Source of the DNA: Pieris napi
Taxonomy: Eukaryota > Arthropoda > Insecta > Lepidoptera > Pieridae
Length of the DNA: 64,000 nucleotides
NCBI RefSeq assembly: GCF_905475465.1
Contig: NC_062236.1
Coordinates: forward strand, 2,118,001-2,182,000
Direction of reading: 5' to 3'
Positions 11,226-22,545 of the stretch are shown piece after piece; position 1 is the stretch's first letter; the number at the start of each line of letters is the position of its first letter. The translations under genes and the position numbers were made by a program. A model generated the notes under the pieces. It searched no databases. It was not told where the DNA came from and saw only the letters and a list, made by a program, of their open reading frames with translations.

Positions 11226-11960
11226 TAATTACTCTTGTTTGTGAAAAATAAACCAATTAACAAAGATAACATGGGTTGTGTTTTATAACAAGATAGAGAT
11301 TCCCATAAATGGTTATTCATTGCTGTTGTTGAATTTAAATCCGTTTCTTGTGTTCGATTACAGCAACTTTTAAGATATATATTACGACCCTATCTGTCCA
11401 TAATTGAAAACAAAGATTTAAGTACGAACACAAATAAGGAGAAAATGAAGGCTTGAAGCGAAATAACAGATAAGTAAACAACATTTTAAAAGTGCCTGTA
11501 TCGCAAAAAGAATGACTACATATTTTAATAAAAACATATAACTTACTATTTGTTCATAGACAGAGCTTAAATTAATGTTCTCTTATTTGTTACAGAAAGC
11601 AACTAAAGATAGTGTTAGTTTCGGGGAAGCTTCATATGCAGATATGCATAGCTTTTGAGCTCTGGGAAATAAGCGCCTTCAAAAAGAATACAAATTTGGC
11701 CCAGATACACAGCCTTTAGAATTATAGACAGACGTTCTAGTGAAGACTTTAGTAGTCACTTTAAAATAAATAAAATAATGTAATGAAAAAGGTTTTAAAA
11801 ATAAAAAGAACAATGTATTAAAAATGTTTTATTTAGTAATATAACTTAATTGCGAATTCTAATTGTATGCTTTTTCTTTACTAGTGGTCGGATTTAGTAC
11901 TGGTGTAAATAAATAAAGTTCTCAAGCACAAGGAGTTCCCTCTCAAAACATTGTTTAAAC
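11226..11960. other. No gene seen; expected site of lost exon 4 of copy B
   Basis: In copies A and C the 457-nt last exon lies downstream of exon 3. Here no HNFHH-coding or other exon-4-like sequence is found, only AT-rich DNA. Confidence 0.5.
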
Positions 11961-11964
11961 GGCT

Positions 11965-13259
11965 CGTGTTGAAACATCAAAACTGGATTTGCTTTAACAT
12001 CTCTCATGTCTGTAAATTTTCCACGTCTTTTTACTTCCGGATGCTTCTTGACGAGCAACCACCCTAGATGTGAAAAGTAAATAGGTACCTCTAGCCGCAT
12101 TGTGTGGATCTGCATCTGTATCGGTATAGGTCTGCCAAAAGACCATTTGATAATACTTAGGGTAAAATTCAGACTTAATCAGGGAGTCAGTGATGTCTCG
12201 ACACTTAATATTGCTTAAAATTGCCTTGAATATTTCAGAAACAACTTTAAAACATATTGTTTTGGCAGCAATAAATCTGATTGATCTTGTTTTCTGCGTG
12301 ACGTTTATTTGTGTCAACTTACATATAATTTACCTGTGATGTAATCGGTGATCTCTGACACTATTTAAAATACTATACTGGAATGTTAAATAACTTGCAA
12401 TGATCAGTATAATTTGCCTTAACTGCATTGTATGACCAGAGTTTCAGCCAAAAAGTGCGAAAACAAATGTGACACAATCTGAAAAGAAATCTACAAGGTC
12501 CTATAAATGCTTCATGAATGCTTCATATATGGTAGATGCGTTTCGTATTTAATTCTGTTGCTGTAAAAGAGTATAATACAATATGTAGGTATTTACACTT
12601 CGTTGCATTATTAGTAACAAACCAGGTAGCTCGCCGTCTTAAACTACTATTTTCAATTGTTCATTTATTTCCGTTTTAAAAGAGAAAAAAGGATTTGATT
12701 CCTATAATTACTATGACTGTGTTGATGGAATAAAGCCATAAAGTTACTGTTATAGATTTATAAGTAGTTGGGTAAAACCAAATGAGGTAAAAACCTTCTT
12801 ATTTTATAAATACCTAGTTGTTCGGCCTTTTGAATATGCGGTAAGATACGACTTTTTAAAATAGGCAAAATGGCCGAATAATAGCTTAATACCTATAAGT
12901 AGCAAGTTTTATAAATGAGTTTGTGAATTAAAAACCACTATGTGCTAGCCTATCTTAATACGTATTTTAAAAACTATATACCGAATTATTTCAGAAATTT
13001 TGTAGGCTCCTTATGTAGTAACAGCTATGAATTATAAAAATACGTACGAAAAATAATCGTATATCATACTGGACCAGCTGTCAAACCCAGGTAGAGTCCA
13101 TACAAAGCCGCAAGGTGAAAATATCCAAAAACTGCAAAATTTCCATATCATCTCATATTTCCACGGCCCGGCCTGCGGACCCACCAATTTCTCCAATTTT
13201 GATTCTTCTGTTCCCACAAACTCGATATCGGTGACATCTTTTTTAGAATTGGGTGCCAT
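11965..13259 (-). pseudogene. Acyl-CoA desaturase pseudogene, copy B
   Basis: Three of four exons of the A/C gene are recognisable. Exon 1 (13,259-13,048) starts MAPNSKKD and keeps GPQAGPWKYE. It is 212 rather than 214 nt: a 2-bp deletion after the WKYEMI codons shifts the frame. Exon 2 (12,478-12,334) is 30 nt short, destroys the first histidine box and has an in-frame stop; the HRLHHR end survives. Exon 3 (about 12,130-11,966) has a 4-bp insertion after the codons for DPHNAARG, a changed acceptor (CAGACC for CAGG) and no donor. Exon 4 with the third histidine box is absent. It cannot encode an active desaturase. By splice pattern and HRLHHR it is closer to C than to A. Confidence 0.9.
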
Positions 13260-13824
13260 AATTCTAAAACCCAGAAATAAAAATTCAAAAGTATAGTAAA
13301 CAAAGCATCTATTAAAATGTAAAATATGTTTATAAACACAAAAAGCTTATTAAGCTAATAAAGTATTATTTGTAGTATTCCTTAGTATTTTCTTTTAGTA
13401 ATCAAATTAAAAATCAATGTATTGTATGGCATTAGTTTCGTTTGAGTAATACTTTATTATGAATAAAATTTGGCCTTTAAAGAAACAAACAACCTTTATG
13501 AACAAGTTGACATTCTTTAGTACAACTTTCGTATGACTAAAGTCTTTAAAAATTTCCTATACTTTGTGTGTCAATTATTGATAAGTCATTATATAGACAT
13601 AGTAGGTACTGACAGATTGTTAAAAGGTAAAGAAACTAGGTAAACCCGCAAATTCCCGTTATGAAACTGTTAGTATTTCTCTTGCGTCTCCATACTAGAA
13701 AGAAACAAAAAAAAACTCTGCTAAGTGGAGTCTCGGACTGGGGTAGACCAAATCTAGGCCAATTTAACCCCAAGGAGACCCAAGTTTGCGCGTTTTCCGC
13801 TTCATAAGGCATCACCACTATATG

Positions 13825-13997
13825 GAACCAGCTGCCTACTGTTTTTTACAAACGAATTCGACTTCGTCTCCTTCAAGAAAGGACCGTACCATTTCTTAAC
13901 AGGCCGCCAACGCACTTGCGAGTCTCTTGGAAGTTGGCATTGTGAATGTCCATTGGCGACGATATCACTTAACATCAGATGAGCCTCCTGTTATATA
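13825..13997 (+). pseudogene. LINE 3' end (C-terminal RT tail plus 3' UTR)
   Basis: The translation of WNQLPTV-like sequence through F-D-F-V-S-F-K-K and GRQRTCESLGSWHC, followed by a stop and AACATCAGATGAGCCTCCTG and a short A-run, is the common 3' end of a lepidopteran non-LTR element. It is 5'-truncated, as usual. Confidence 0.65.
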
Positions 13998-13999
13998 AA

Positions 14000-14735
14000 A
14001 AAAATAACATTAAACCAGTTAACTTTAAACCCTATTCCCTTTAAATAGAAAAGAAGTATCGTCAGCAAACAATAACATCTCATGAACTCCATTGACAAAG
14101 AATGGGAGGTCGTTTATGTAAATCAGAAACCAGAAAAGCCCGACAGTCGAGACTTGGGGGACGCCGATTGACACATGTGAACCCAGAGTGGCTCTGTCAC
14201 CGTAAAATTGTAAAAACCGTTAGATTGTAATCTATCTCGCGAGATTGTAAACTGTCGAAAGATTGTGAACCTCAACGAACTGCTTAAAATTAACGTATTA
14301 TTATTCGGTAGTTATATGAAATTGTTGGGAAGTAAAATTAATCTGTTTAGTAAATTAATTAATTGACTTTGAATTTAATCTGTAATTTGAATTGAATTGA
14401 ATGATAACTAAGTTAGTGTAGTACAATCTACCGAATAATAATACGTTAAATTGTAAGCAGTACGCTGAATTTCACAATCTTTCGACAGTTTATAATCTCG
14501 CGAGATAGATTACAATCTAACGGTGTTTACAATTTTACGTTAACAGCTCCATTGACATTCACTTTTTGGATCCTTCTCTTTAAATATAAATTTATCAGGC
14601 TGGAAGTTTTGCCATCAACTCCATATTGACAGTCACAAAAGCCACCGATGCCATCATATGATACTTCCCAGGCGTTAAATATGTGTGAAATCAACTTCAC
14701 ACCGGCATCGATTGTGAAGCGACCCTTAGTAAAAC
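14000..14735 (-). pseudogene. LINE reverse-transcriptase fragment split by a MITE
   Basis: Minus strand, 14,735-14,545 reads LISHIFNAWEVSYDGIG and YLKRRIQKVNVNGAV. After the MITE insertion, 14,195-14,005 continues with GVPQVSTVGL, FLIYINDLPFF and LLFADDTS. These are RT palm motifs (GVPQGSxLGP, YINDL, FADDT). Catalytic FADD is present, but the GVPQ block is mutated and part of the domain (the FCDLSKAFD region) is altered. It is a dead fragment. Confidence 0.75.
14202..14538. mobile_element. Foldback MITE with about 150-bp inverted repeats, nested in a LINE
   Basis: The left arm GTAAAATTGTAAAAACCGTT...CTCGCGAGATTG...TTATTATTCGGTAG and the right arm are reverse complements over about 150 bp, with few mismatches. 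Length is 337 bp, without an ORF. It interrupts the RT fragment of 14,000-14,735, so the empty site can be inferred from the protein. Flanks (GTTAAC and GGTGAC on the minus strand) suggest a short imperfect target duplication. Confidence 0.85.
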
Positions 14736-14739
14736 CTGT

Positions 14740-15561
14740 TTATTATGCAAAAGCTATATACTAAAAGCCTTGACTTATCTTACTTAATGTACAATCGATA
14801 CATCTGTTAAAAATTTCAGCCAATTCAGAGCTTATTTAAAATGACCTCTTAACCTATTTTTGAAATTAATAACCTTAAATGTTTTAACGATATCATTATA
14901 AGTTATGTTTAATTAGAAATTTAATATTACATTTAGGTTCACTTTCTTCTAGCAGCAACTGGAGAATAATCCAGAGATTTGATCGTATTCAACGCTACAT
15001 TTGTAAAAATGTAGAAGCTACCTCGGGGTTCGATTTTATTGATTTCCATTAAACTTCTCACATATAATCTGTTCGTTTGTCAGACGTTTTACCCGATTTT
15101 TCCGTTATTATTTTCCAAGAAGCTTTTACTTTATTCATGCTATTTTTTATTTTGCGCTTAAATATTGTGACTCAGCAAACTGACATTTGAAGTCGAATGA
15201 GCTTGAATTATTTATAATATGTTACAGACCCATTGATGTATTGAGTACAATTTTAAATATCGCTTCTAAGAAAAAGAACATAGAGATCAATGGGGTAGTT
15301 ATTTTATTATTATTACAAAAAACTTCAATTACACACAATCAAGCTCTAAAAAAACTAATAAATAAGATAATTAAAATATTATTAGAAAATGTAGCATGAA
15401 CACCAATATATGTAAGTCCTTATCATTTTAGTTAAAAAGTAGTAAGATGACAGAGTTGAGAGAGATTCAAAAAATAGCCTGCAAATCAACATAGTAGTAA
15501 CCGCAGGCGTCGAATTTGATTTGACAAAGTCGATGCAATAGAGAGTCACGGTTCTAAAAAA
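14740..15561. other. No gene seen
   Basis: AT-rich DNA. A 70-codon open frame at 15,187-15,399 has lysine/isoleucine-rich composition expected by chance in such DNA, and no motif. Confidence 0.5.
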
Positions 15562-16428
15562 ATGTTAACAGTTGATCTACAAAAGTGTTTGCCTACACCT
15601 TATTTGACAAATAGCCAAAGTTTTTATCTTAGGAAGTTGTGGACTTTTAACTTCACGATTATGGATTCTGTAGCCAAGGAGAGCTGGTGCTTTATGTGGG
15701 ACGAGACTGTAGCAGGACGTGGCGGGAATGAGATGGCTTCTGGATTAGTCAAGTTTTTTGAACAGCTTGAAGATGTCAGATTAGAAGAAGTGACGATATG
15801 GAGTGACAACTGCGCCGGACAGAATAAAAATATTTCTGTAATGATGGCGTATTTGTGGATACTATCAAATCAAAATATAAAGATAATTAACCACAAGTAT
15901 TTACTGAGAGGACATACGCACATGGAGGTGGACGTAATCCATTCCATTATCGAGCGAGAAAAGAAAAAAATACAAGAATTTCCTATAGTTACACCTTGGG
16001 ACTGGCAGCAGTTTATTAAAAGCTGTTCCAAAAATGCCAAAATAAGTGTAGTGAACATGGAAACAGATTCTTTCAAAGAATTTTCAGCATTTTGTGAGGG
16101 ACTCTCAGCGCCTTTTGTGCACCGAAAAAAATCGGAATCTGGAGAAACGGTGCCATATTCCAATATAGTATGGATGCAATTTCGAAAAGAACACATGGGC
16201 TCAATGTTCTATAAAACATCATTTCAAGACGAAATGTTTAGTGAAGTTAGTTTTATTCGAAACAAACGAAAAGGATTTTCTATGCCAACACCAAAACCTA
16301 TTCGAGATACATTGAGTTACAGTGGATTCCCTCCATGTTTCATGACTTCTACAAAAATCTACCAAATGGCGATGTTCCAGACCTACCTGAAGCTGCTGCT
16401 TAATAATAAACATATTTTAATTAGATAA
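15562..16428 (+). CDS. DUF7869-type protein, probably transposon-derived, 5'-truncated (288 aa)
   Basis: A single open frame without introns. It carries the block order I associate with DUF7869 proteins, which are multi-copy in insect genomes: an N-terminal LPTPYL..FYLRKLW..N segment (about 10-30), MWDETVAGRGGNEMASG (about 46-62), WSDNCAGQNKN (about 80-90), the RGHTHMEVDVIHSIIE block (about 115-131) and TPWDWQQFI (about 144-152). The spaced acidic residues (D in MWDE, D in WSDN, D/E after GHTHME) suggest an RNase H-like fold, but no function is established. Family members are usually longer with a cysteine-rich N-terminal part, which is absent here. No terminal repeats were identified. It could be a decayed transposase-like gene that by chance stays open. 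Confidence 0.65.
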   Translation: MLTVDLQKCLPTPYLTNSQSFYLRKLWTFNFTIMDSVAKESWCFMWDETVAGRGGNEMASGLVKFFEQLEDVRLEEVTIWSDNCAGQNKNISVMMAYLWILSNQNIKIINHKYLLRGHTHMEVDVIHSIIEREKKKIQEFPIVTPWDWQQFIKSCSKNAKISVVNMETDSFKEFSAFCEGLSAPFVHRKKSESGETVPYSNIVWMQFRKEHMGSMFYKTSFQDEMFSEVSFIRNKRKGFSMPTPKPIRDTLSYSGFPPCFMTSTKIYQMAMFQTYLKLLLNNKHILIR

Positions 16429-17439
16429 GTACATAACAATTGTGTTAATTTTAAGAAGTCCAATGATTGATCTCATGAATGTTTCTATTTTATTACATAA
16501 GAAAATAAATAGATAAAGAAATTTGAAATAATTTTATGATTCTATACATACATATGATGCTTTATGCCCCTGAGTATTACTTGAAATTAATGTATTATGC
16601 CGAGGTAAATAACATTATGATGACATAATGCTTTATTTATACCGTCAACTTAATTTTCTGTTGCAAGTAAACAACCTCAAGTCCACAAAATCATACAAGC
16701 AATAACTTTATTACAATATAGTAATTATATTAAATATTACCTACTTAAACAATAAAAAACCTAATTTAGTTCATACTTATATCTCGCATACAGCCCGCGT
16801 AACATCGCGTTCAACATCTATGCCTCGCATTTTTGTCTCTCCTGTAAAATGTGTGTTTTGGCGCATAATATTCTATACCTCTGAGGTACAGACTGTTTAG
16901 ATACCTACTGCAGGGTCCGACCGTTTTCCGATTACTGACTGGGTTATAAAGCTGTCGAAATTGTTGCTTAGTTTCTTAAATGTATGTAAATGTTCAAAAG
17001 AAACATAAAATAATATTCAATAGACAGACAGTTCTTACAACTTATTCGTTACTACCTGTGTATTTTAGTCAACAATATTTTAGTAATCACGTGTTATTTG
17101 ATTTTCTAGATCTCATTTGCGTAAAGACTAAATTATAAAATCGTAAAATAATCGGATATTACTATTATTGCTATTAGTCGCTTTATGATATCAGACTGAA
17201 GTCTCGCCTTCTAGAATCTGGATTTTTATAGTCATAAAGTGAGTAGATTCAAGAAAACTGCAGTTTTTACTATATTTTATATTTCTACGAGTTGATACAA
17301 TACGTACTATTACAAATCAGTTATCATAGGTAAGTGACAATATCACAATTCAGTTCATAACCTTATAGGGTTTTATAAAATTTATGGATATGCTGGTACA
17401 AAAAGACACAACGAACGACGTAAACTCTTTCATAAATTA
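16429..17439. repeat. Desaturase C 3' flank with blocks shared with 4.0 and 5.7 kb
   Basis: Bases 16,952-17,105 match 4,024-4,175. Bases 17,200-17,300 (TCTCGCCTTCTAGAATCTGG ... AGAAAACTGCAGTTTTTACT) match the flank of desaturase A (about 5,705-5,800). Bases 16,429-16,950 show nothing recognisable. Confidence 0.65.
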
Positions 17440-20400
17440 TTAGGAATTAACGTTTAAATCAGACTTATTGTGAACCCGGGTACCATCACCCGTTCTTTGA
17501 GCCCTGCCCTCTATTACAAATTTTGACGCAGTCTTTAGATCGTATGCCCATCCAATCTTAGCAAATAATTCGATAAACCAAGAAGTCGGATTAAAAAACA
17601 AAGTCCCCAATTCGGCAGACCTATAGTCCCAGGGGAATGCATGATGAAAGTTATGGAATCCTTCTCCCAAGATGATATAATTAAGTGATCTATTATCAGT
17701 GGGTAGTATGCGCTTGTCATATGGCCTAGTTCCTGCAAAATGTGCGTAACTATTACCTAGAAGTGTTTGGTGGAGAGATGCAACGTATCTGAGAAGACTA
17801 AGATGCCACGCCACGTTTAGCCCCTCGTTCCAGAAGTACATAGGTATCAAAGTTGGTATTATAAAACATATACTTCCAATAAAGGGTACTGCCCATCTGA
17901 AAAAAATATTTGTTAAAGTACTGTATTTTTGTTTTGTTTAAGTTATACAATTCTGTGTCAGGCAATAGCAAAGATATCAAGTTCAGTCAAACCAAAAATA
18001 AAAATAATAAAAAAGGAAGTAATTAATTGAGAATTTGGTATCCTAACGTGCATAATACCTAGGAAGCTGATGAGCAACATATCTATATGATTTGCTCATG
18101 TGGTAGACTTTTTTAATAACGATAATTATACGATAAGAAATATTAAGGGCCACGTCTGCCACCGTGGTAGCGTCGCGTTTTCAATTGACAGCCCCTTACC
18201 GGCCAGGTATACTATACCATTTGCTCGTGCCTGCCTTTAAAGCTGATGTGTAAAAATCAAATAGGCAGATATCTAGGACTCTGACTATTCAATTAATTAA
18301 TTTCTAAAGATTTTATTATAATTAAAAAATAATATATGAAATGAATTGTTGGCAGAACTGCAGTGTTCGTTTAAAAACTCTGCGAAGGACCACAGAAAAA
18401 TAGTCTGCCACTATCGTAGTTTTCGGAACGGAATTCATATTATGTTCGCAGGTCAATAAAAATTTTAAAACAAAAATTCATCATATTACAAATAATTCCA
18501 TTAACTAGCCATAATCCGCTTTTGCTCAGATTCGCGACCTTCAACGAACTGTAATGGTTAAAGTCAGTAAGTAAAATGTCTGACATTTTTTTTATATATT
18601 TAATAAATGGAATGGACCCAGCTACACCTACGATCACATGATTTAGTAGAGCTTTTACAAGTACCTCCTGTGATAATTCAGAGACTTGGATGTCTGCCTT
18701 ATAGATTTTCTTCGTTATCTAAATGGTATTGACCATTCACCCCAGAAGCAGACACGAGCAAAAATTATTTAGTATCGATTTTCTTGACAGATTTAAACCC
18801 CTGTAGCTTAAAAACGCATCTACGAACGGCCCTAATTCATCAAGAAAATTTTGTCGTATTGATACGAACTTTAATTTGCCATCTCCTAGCTATAATATTT
18901 TAAAAGTAAAACAGAACTGAAGTCTTACTTCTTTTGAAACCTCAAAACTGGATTTGCGTTGACATCTCTCATGTCAGTAAACTTTCCGCGTCTTTTTACT
19001 TCCGGATGCCTCTTGACGAGCAACCAGCCTAGGTGTGAAAAGAAAATACCTCTAGTCGCATTGTGTGGATCTGCATCTGTATCGGTATACCTGCCAAAAG
19101 ATCACTTGATAATACTTAGGGCAAAATTCAGAATGGGAATCAGTACCGTCAGGACGCCGATCTTGCCCTGAATATTTTAGAAAGAAGTTTGAAAAACATA
19201 TTGTTTGGCAGCAAATAATCTGAACGATCTTGCTTATTTGTGTCGACTTAAATATAATAATTTACCTGTGATGTAATCGGTGATCTCTGACCCAATTTAA
19301 AGCACTATACTGGAATGTTAAAGAAGTGCAAACGATCAGTATAATTTGTAAGGGAAGTTTCGCCTTAAATGCATTGTGAGACCAGAGGCGATGAAGTCCA
19401 GCAGAAATACCGAAGCTTGAGATAAAAAATATAACGCAATCTGTAAATAAATAACTACATTTACTACGTCCTTTAATTCATACTGTTTAATTGAAACAGT
19501 GTACAATACTAAATGTTTTTATATTTATTAACGCTTCGTTGCATTATTGGTATCTCGCCGGTACGTAATTATCAAATATCAAATCCATTTAAAAAAAAAA
19601 GAGATTGACAAACAAATGAGTTTTTTTTTAAAAGGGCAGTCATCCCAGCCCATCGACACCCATTTTTTGCGGGTGCGGTGCCGACCTTTGAGGCTAAGTT
19701 ACACTCTTACTTTAAACTGTTGGAGGTCGTATCTACAGGTAGGATGGGTCCACAGTTCGCTAGTTCGCTAAAGACAGTGTCTTGTGAAGCGGACTGTGGA
19801 AAACATCCTGCCATCAAGATTATGCTGATGAAATTTTGCTTAGCCCTACCCAAATCGTCGACTTCAGCTCAAGACATGTTTGGATGGCAGGAATTTAATG
19901 TGTCGATGGTGGTGTCGTCTGCATAGCAATGGATGTTGTCGTTGCTCAACAGGGCATTGATATGCATAACGAACAGGGTGGGCGAAAGAACACAACCTTG
20001 CGGAACACCTGAACAAGAAAATTAGCCAGCCATCGGCATTAGCCATCGGGTATACCGTATAACGGTAGTTTCGACGGAAGTGCCGTATGCCAAACTCTAT
20101 CCAATGCATCTCCCTTACTCCCTTACTTTCTACAGCTACGTCCCACCTATGAGTCAGATAGGCAAGAAGATCACCAGCCAGCATAGGCGAGAAGAGTGAC
20201 CTCGGTGAAAGCCATATTGACGATCACTAATTAGCTGGTATTAAGAACCTTTTCAACAATGAATACCATCGGCCATTTAAATGTGCGGTAAGAGCGAACT
20301 TTTTAAAATAGCCAAAAAGGCTGAATAATAGCAGAATATTCGTTGCAAGTTTTATAGATGGGGTTTTGACTTAAAAATCCACTATGGGTAAGGCTATCTT

Positions 20401-20698
20401 AAAACATATTCTGAAAACTATTTAATTTTTGTAGACTATTTGAGCGTTCCTTGTGTAGCAGACATTAAATAAAAAAATACGTACGAAAAATAATCGTAGA
20501 CCGTGCTGGACCAGCAGTGAAAGCGAGGTAGAGTCCATACAAAGCCGCAAGGTGAAAATATACAATAGTTGCTAAATTTTTATATATTATCTCATATTTC
20601 CACGGCCCGGCCTGTGGACCCTCCAATTTCTCCAATTTTGATTCTTCCGCATCCACAAGATCGATATCGATGACATCTTTGCTAGTATTGGGTGCCAT
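17440..20698 (-). CDS. Acyl-CoA desaturase, copy C (4 coding exons, 335 aa)
   Basis: ER-membrane di-iron acyl-CoA desaturase and intact paralogue of copy A, with identical exon lengths. Exons: 20,698-20,485, 19,440-19,266, 19,090-18,929, 17,896-17,440; all junctions GT..AG, 1,008 nt. Histidine boxes: HRLWSH (88-93), HRLHH (125-129), HNFHH (265-269). The signature tetrapeptide is LPTD, as in A. It differs from A mostly in exon 2 (GISAGLHRLWSHNAFK, closer to the family consensus than A's GVYLGLHRLWTHNAFK) and in the first membrane region of exon 1 (NLATIVYFHLAAL). The start MAPNT is supported by the conserved acceptor TTTTAG|AATT right before it. Intron 1 contains a LINE fragment (19,640-20,235). 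Both A and C could be expressed; substrate and product are unknown. Confidence 0.9.
19640..20235 (-). pseudogene. LINE reverse-transcriptase fragment in intron 1 of desaturase C
   Basis: Minus strand near 20,010-19,910 gives GVPQGCVLSPTLFVMHINALL followed by HCYADDTT, the RT motifs of a Jockey-type element. The segment at 20,230-20,090 corresponds to the preceding A-F-D..W region with breaks. An insertion splits the GVPQ motif from what precedes it, and stops occur, so it is dead. It lies between exons 1 and 2 and does not disturb splice sites. Confidence 0.7.
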
Positions 20699-20929
20699 AA
20701 TTCTAAAACAAAGATTGTAAAATAAAATTAAAGAACAAAATATAAATCAAAAAGTAATAACTTAATAAGCAATTAAAAAAATTAAACATAACAGAAACTT
20801 AAAAATTATAATGTGTGAAATTTGCAGCAATTTCGTTTAAATAAAAAAATTATTATAAATAAAATTTTACGTTAGGTAAAACAAAAAGTTCCGTACCTTA
20901 AGTGAAGTCAACTCGTTAGTATAAGATTC

Positions 20930-21110
20930 CTATTACTAAATTCATTAAAACCTCCTCCTCCTTCAAGTTTATGGTATTTATATAAAGGTATTGTTTGTTT
21001 ATTTTTAGCAGGTATAGGTAGAGAATAATAAACTCGGTAATCCCGCGACTTCGCCCTATGAAATCCGTTGCGTCTCACACTAGAAAATAAGACAATCTCA
21101 ACTCCCTAGA
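20930..21110 (-). promoter_or_regulatory. Likely promoter and non-coding exon zone of desaturase C
   Basis: On the minus strand a TATATAAAT sits at about 20,975-20,983. It lies in the zone conserved upstream of all three desaturase copies (CCCGCGACTTCG...CTATGAAAT). This fits a TATA promoter of a gene whose first exon is non-coding. Inference only. Confidence 0.4.
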
Positions 21111-21308
21111 GCACCCATCAGCAAATGGATTAGTGATTATAGTAGGGCTAAAAGAATATATGAGCCTTTTTCACGTTAGTGCATAAATGTCTGTGATCAG
21201 CCATCATCGGCGTTGTGTCGGTGCATCAAAGGAATGATTGCCCATGATGGCGTGCGCGTCTACACAATCGCCGATTACTCAGTAGGTACGTAGTTGTCTC
21301 GGGTTCAG

Positions 21309-21484
21309 CCTTGCGATTCTGTAACTCACTTTTCGAACTCTCATAGCGGTTTAAACACTATACTAAAAGCCCTCCTTATCAGAATGCCAAATCGTAAAAT
21401 GACTGCTTTACGACTGATTAGAGCGCGGCCGCCGCTGTGAAAACCGCTGTGGGAGTTCAAAAAGTGAGTTACAGAATCGCAAGG
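21309..21484. mobile_element. CTGTAACTCAC foldback MITE (copy 2)
   Basis: The ends CCTTGCGATTCTGTAACTCA and TGAGTTACAGAATCGCAAGG are exact inverted repeats. The interior has TATCAGAATGCCAAATCG and ATGACTGCTTTACGAC. 176 bp, no ORF. Confidence 0.85.
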
Positions 21485-22274
21485 CAGTATAGACATATTT
21501 TTGGCGATATATAAATAATTGTTGCGTGGACCATCGAAGATATTTTTAGGTACATTTTTATGTGTCATTTATTTAAAAACCAATAAAAAAGTAAATTACT
21601 TTGACCTTTGATTTGTAGTAGTAACTATTTAGTTCCCTGTGTTACTGTTTCGAATTTCATTAGCTATCTATAAGTGCAGAGATATGTACACAGTAGGTAA
21701 TGTATTTAAATACAAAATACAAATACTTTCTTAATTTGATTATTTGACTATTTCAAATACAAAATGTTTTGTGGTTTATATTTTTTTATCATATTTATTC
21801 AATAGACAGACACTTCGTACCATTTATCATTCGTACCACTAATTATTATTCAGAATATTATTGATTTCCCCGAGAGCATTTGCTTAAATTGTAAACAAAA
21901 CATTTGCTTAAAATGTAAAAGTAAACAAAATTATAAAATCGGAAGCCATTATGAATAATAATATTAACATAAGATTCTTAATCTTTCCAGAATGGTTAAG
22001 TTGATCTGTTTATATGTTTTAATTCTTCCCAAAACTTAGACGAAAGATTAGTTTAAAATTGAATTCTTATTGGTAGCCAACCGTGAACGCAGAAAGTATC
22101 ACAATATAATCAATAAAATATTAGACTACATATATTTTATCTAAAGTTAGTAATTCTTTTTTGGGGAAAGGGATACTCTTCTTTAATAAAATCCCAGAGG
22201 CTCTTTTATCTCTGCCTTTCAATAAATTTAAGAAATGTATTAAAGAAAAGCTGTGTAAAAAGGCTTACTATAAA
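21485..22274. other. No gene seen
   Basis: AT-rich. Contains TTCAATAGACAGACACTTCG (about 21,798), a fragment of the flank block seen at 4,095 and 17,020. Confidence 0.4.
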
Positions 22275-22545
22275 GTCAACGATTATCTAGTTGATAAAAG
22301 GGCCTGGGACTAGTGCTAGACAGGCTACTTCTAATTAATTTGGGATATTTGTTTTAAATAAGTGTTGTTTGATGATTTGCTGTTTTAAAAGAGTACCGAG
22401 AGTTTTTTACGCCGGCTTTTTCTCTCGGCCTACCCCCTCTGTCTTCTTTGCCGATGAGTAGGGATGCCTTCAAATTTAATGACGTGGAATAAGTGATACA
22501 TGTATGTTATGTTCCATAATAAACATATTTTATTTTATTTTTTAT
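22275..22545 (+). repeat. SINE-like repeat, family of 39,905 and 52,130
   Basis: It runs from CAACGATTATCTAGTTGATA through TACGCCGGCTTTTTCTCTCG to AATAAACATATTTTATTTTA. A full-length inverted copy at 39,905-40,177 and a 3' half at 52,130-52,258 share the same ends. No ORF; AATAAA and a T/A-rich tail are at one end. Class unknown. Confidence 0.75.

Noticed and set aside
15624..16413. Minus-strand ORFs opposite the DUF7869-type ORF
   Set aside because: Shadows; only the plus frame carries conserved blocks.
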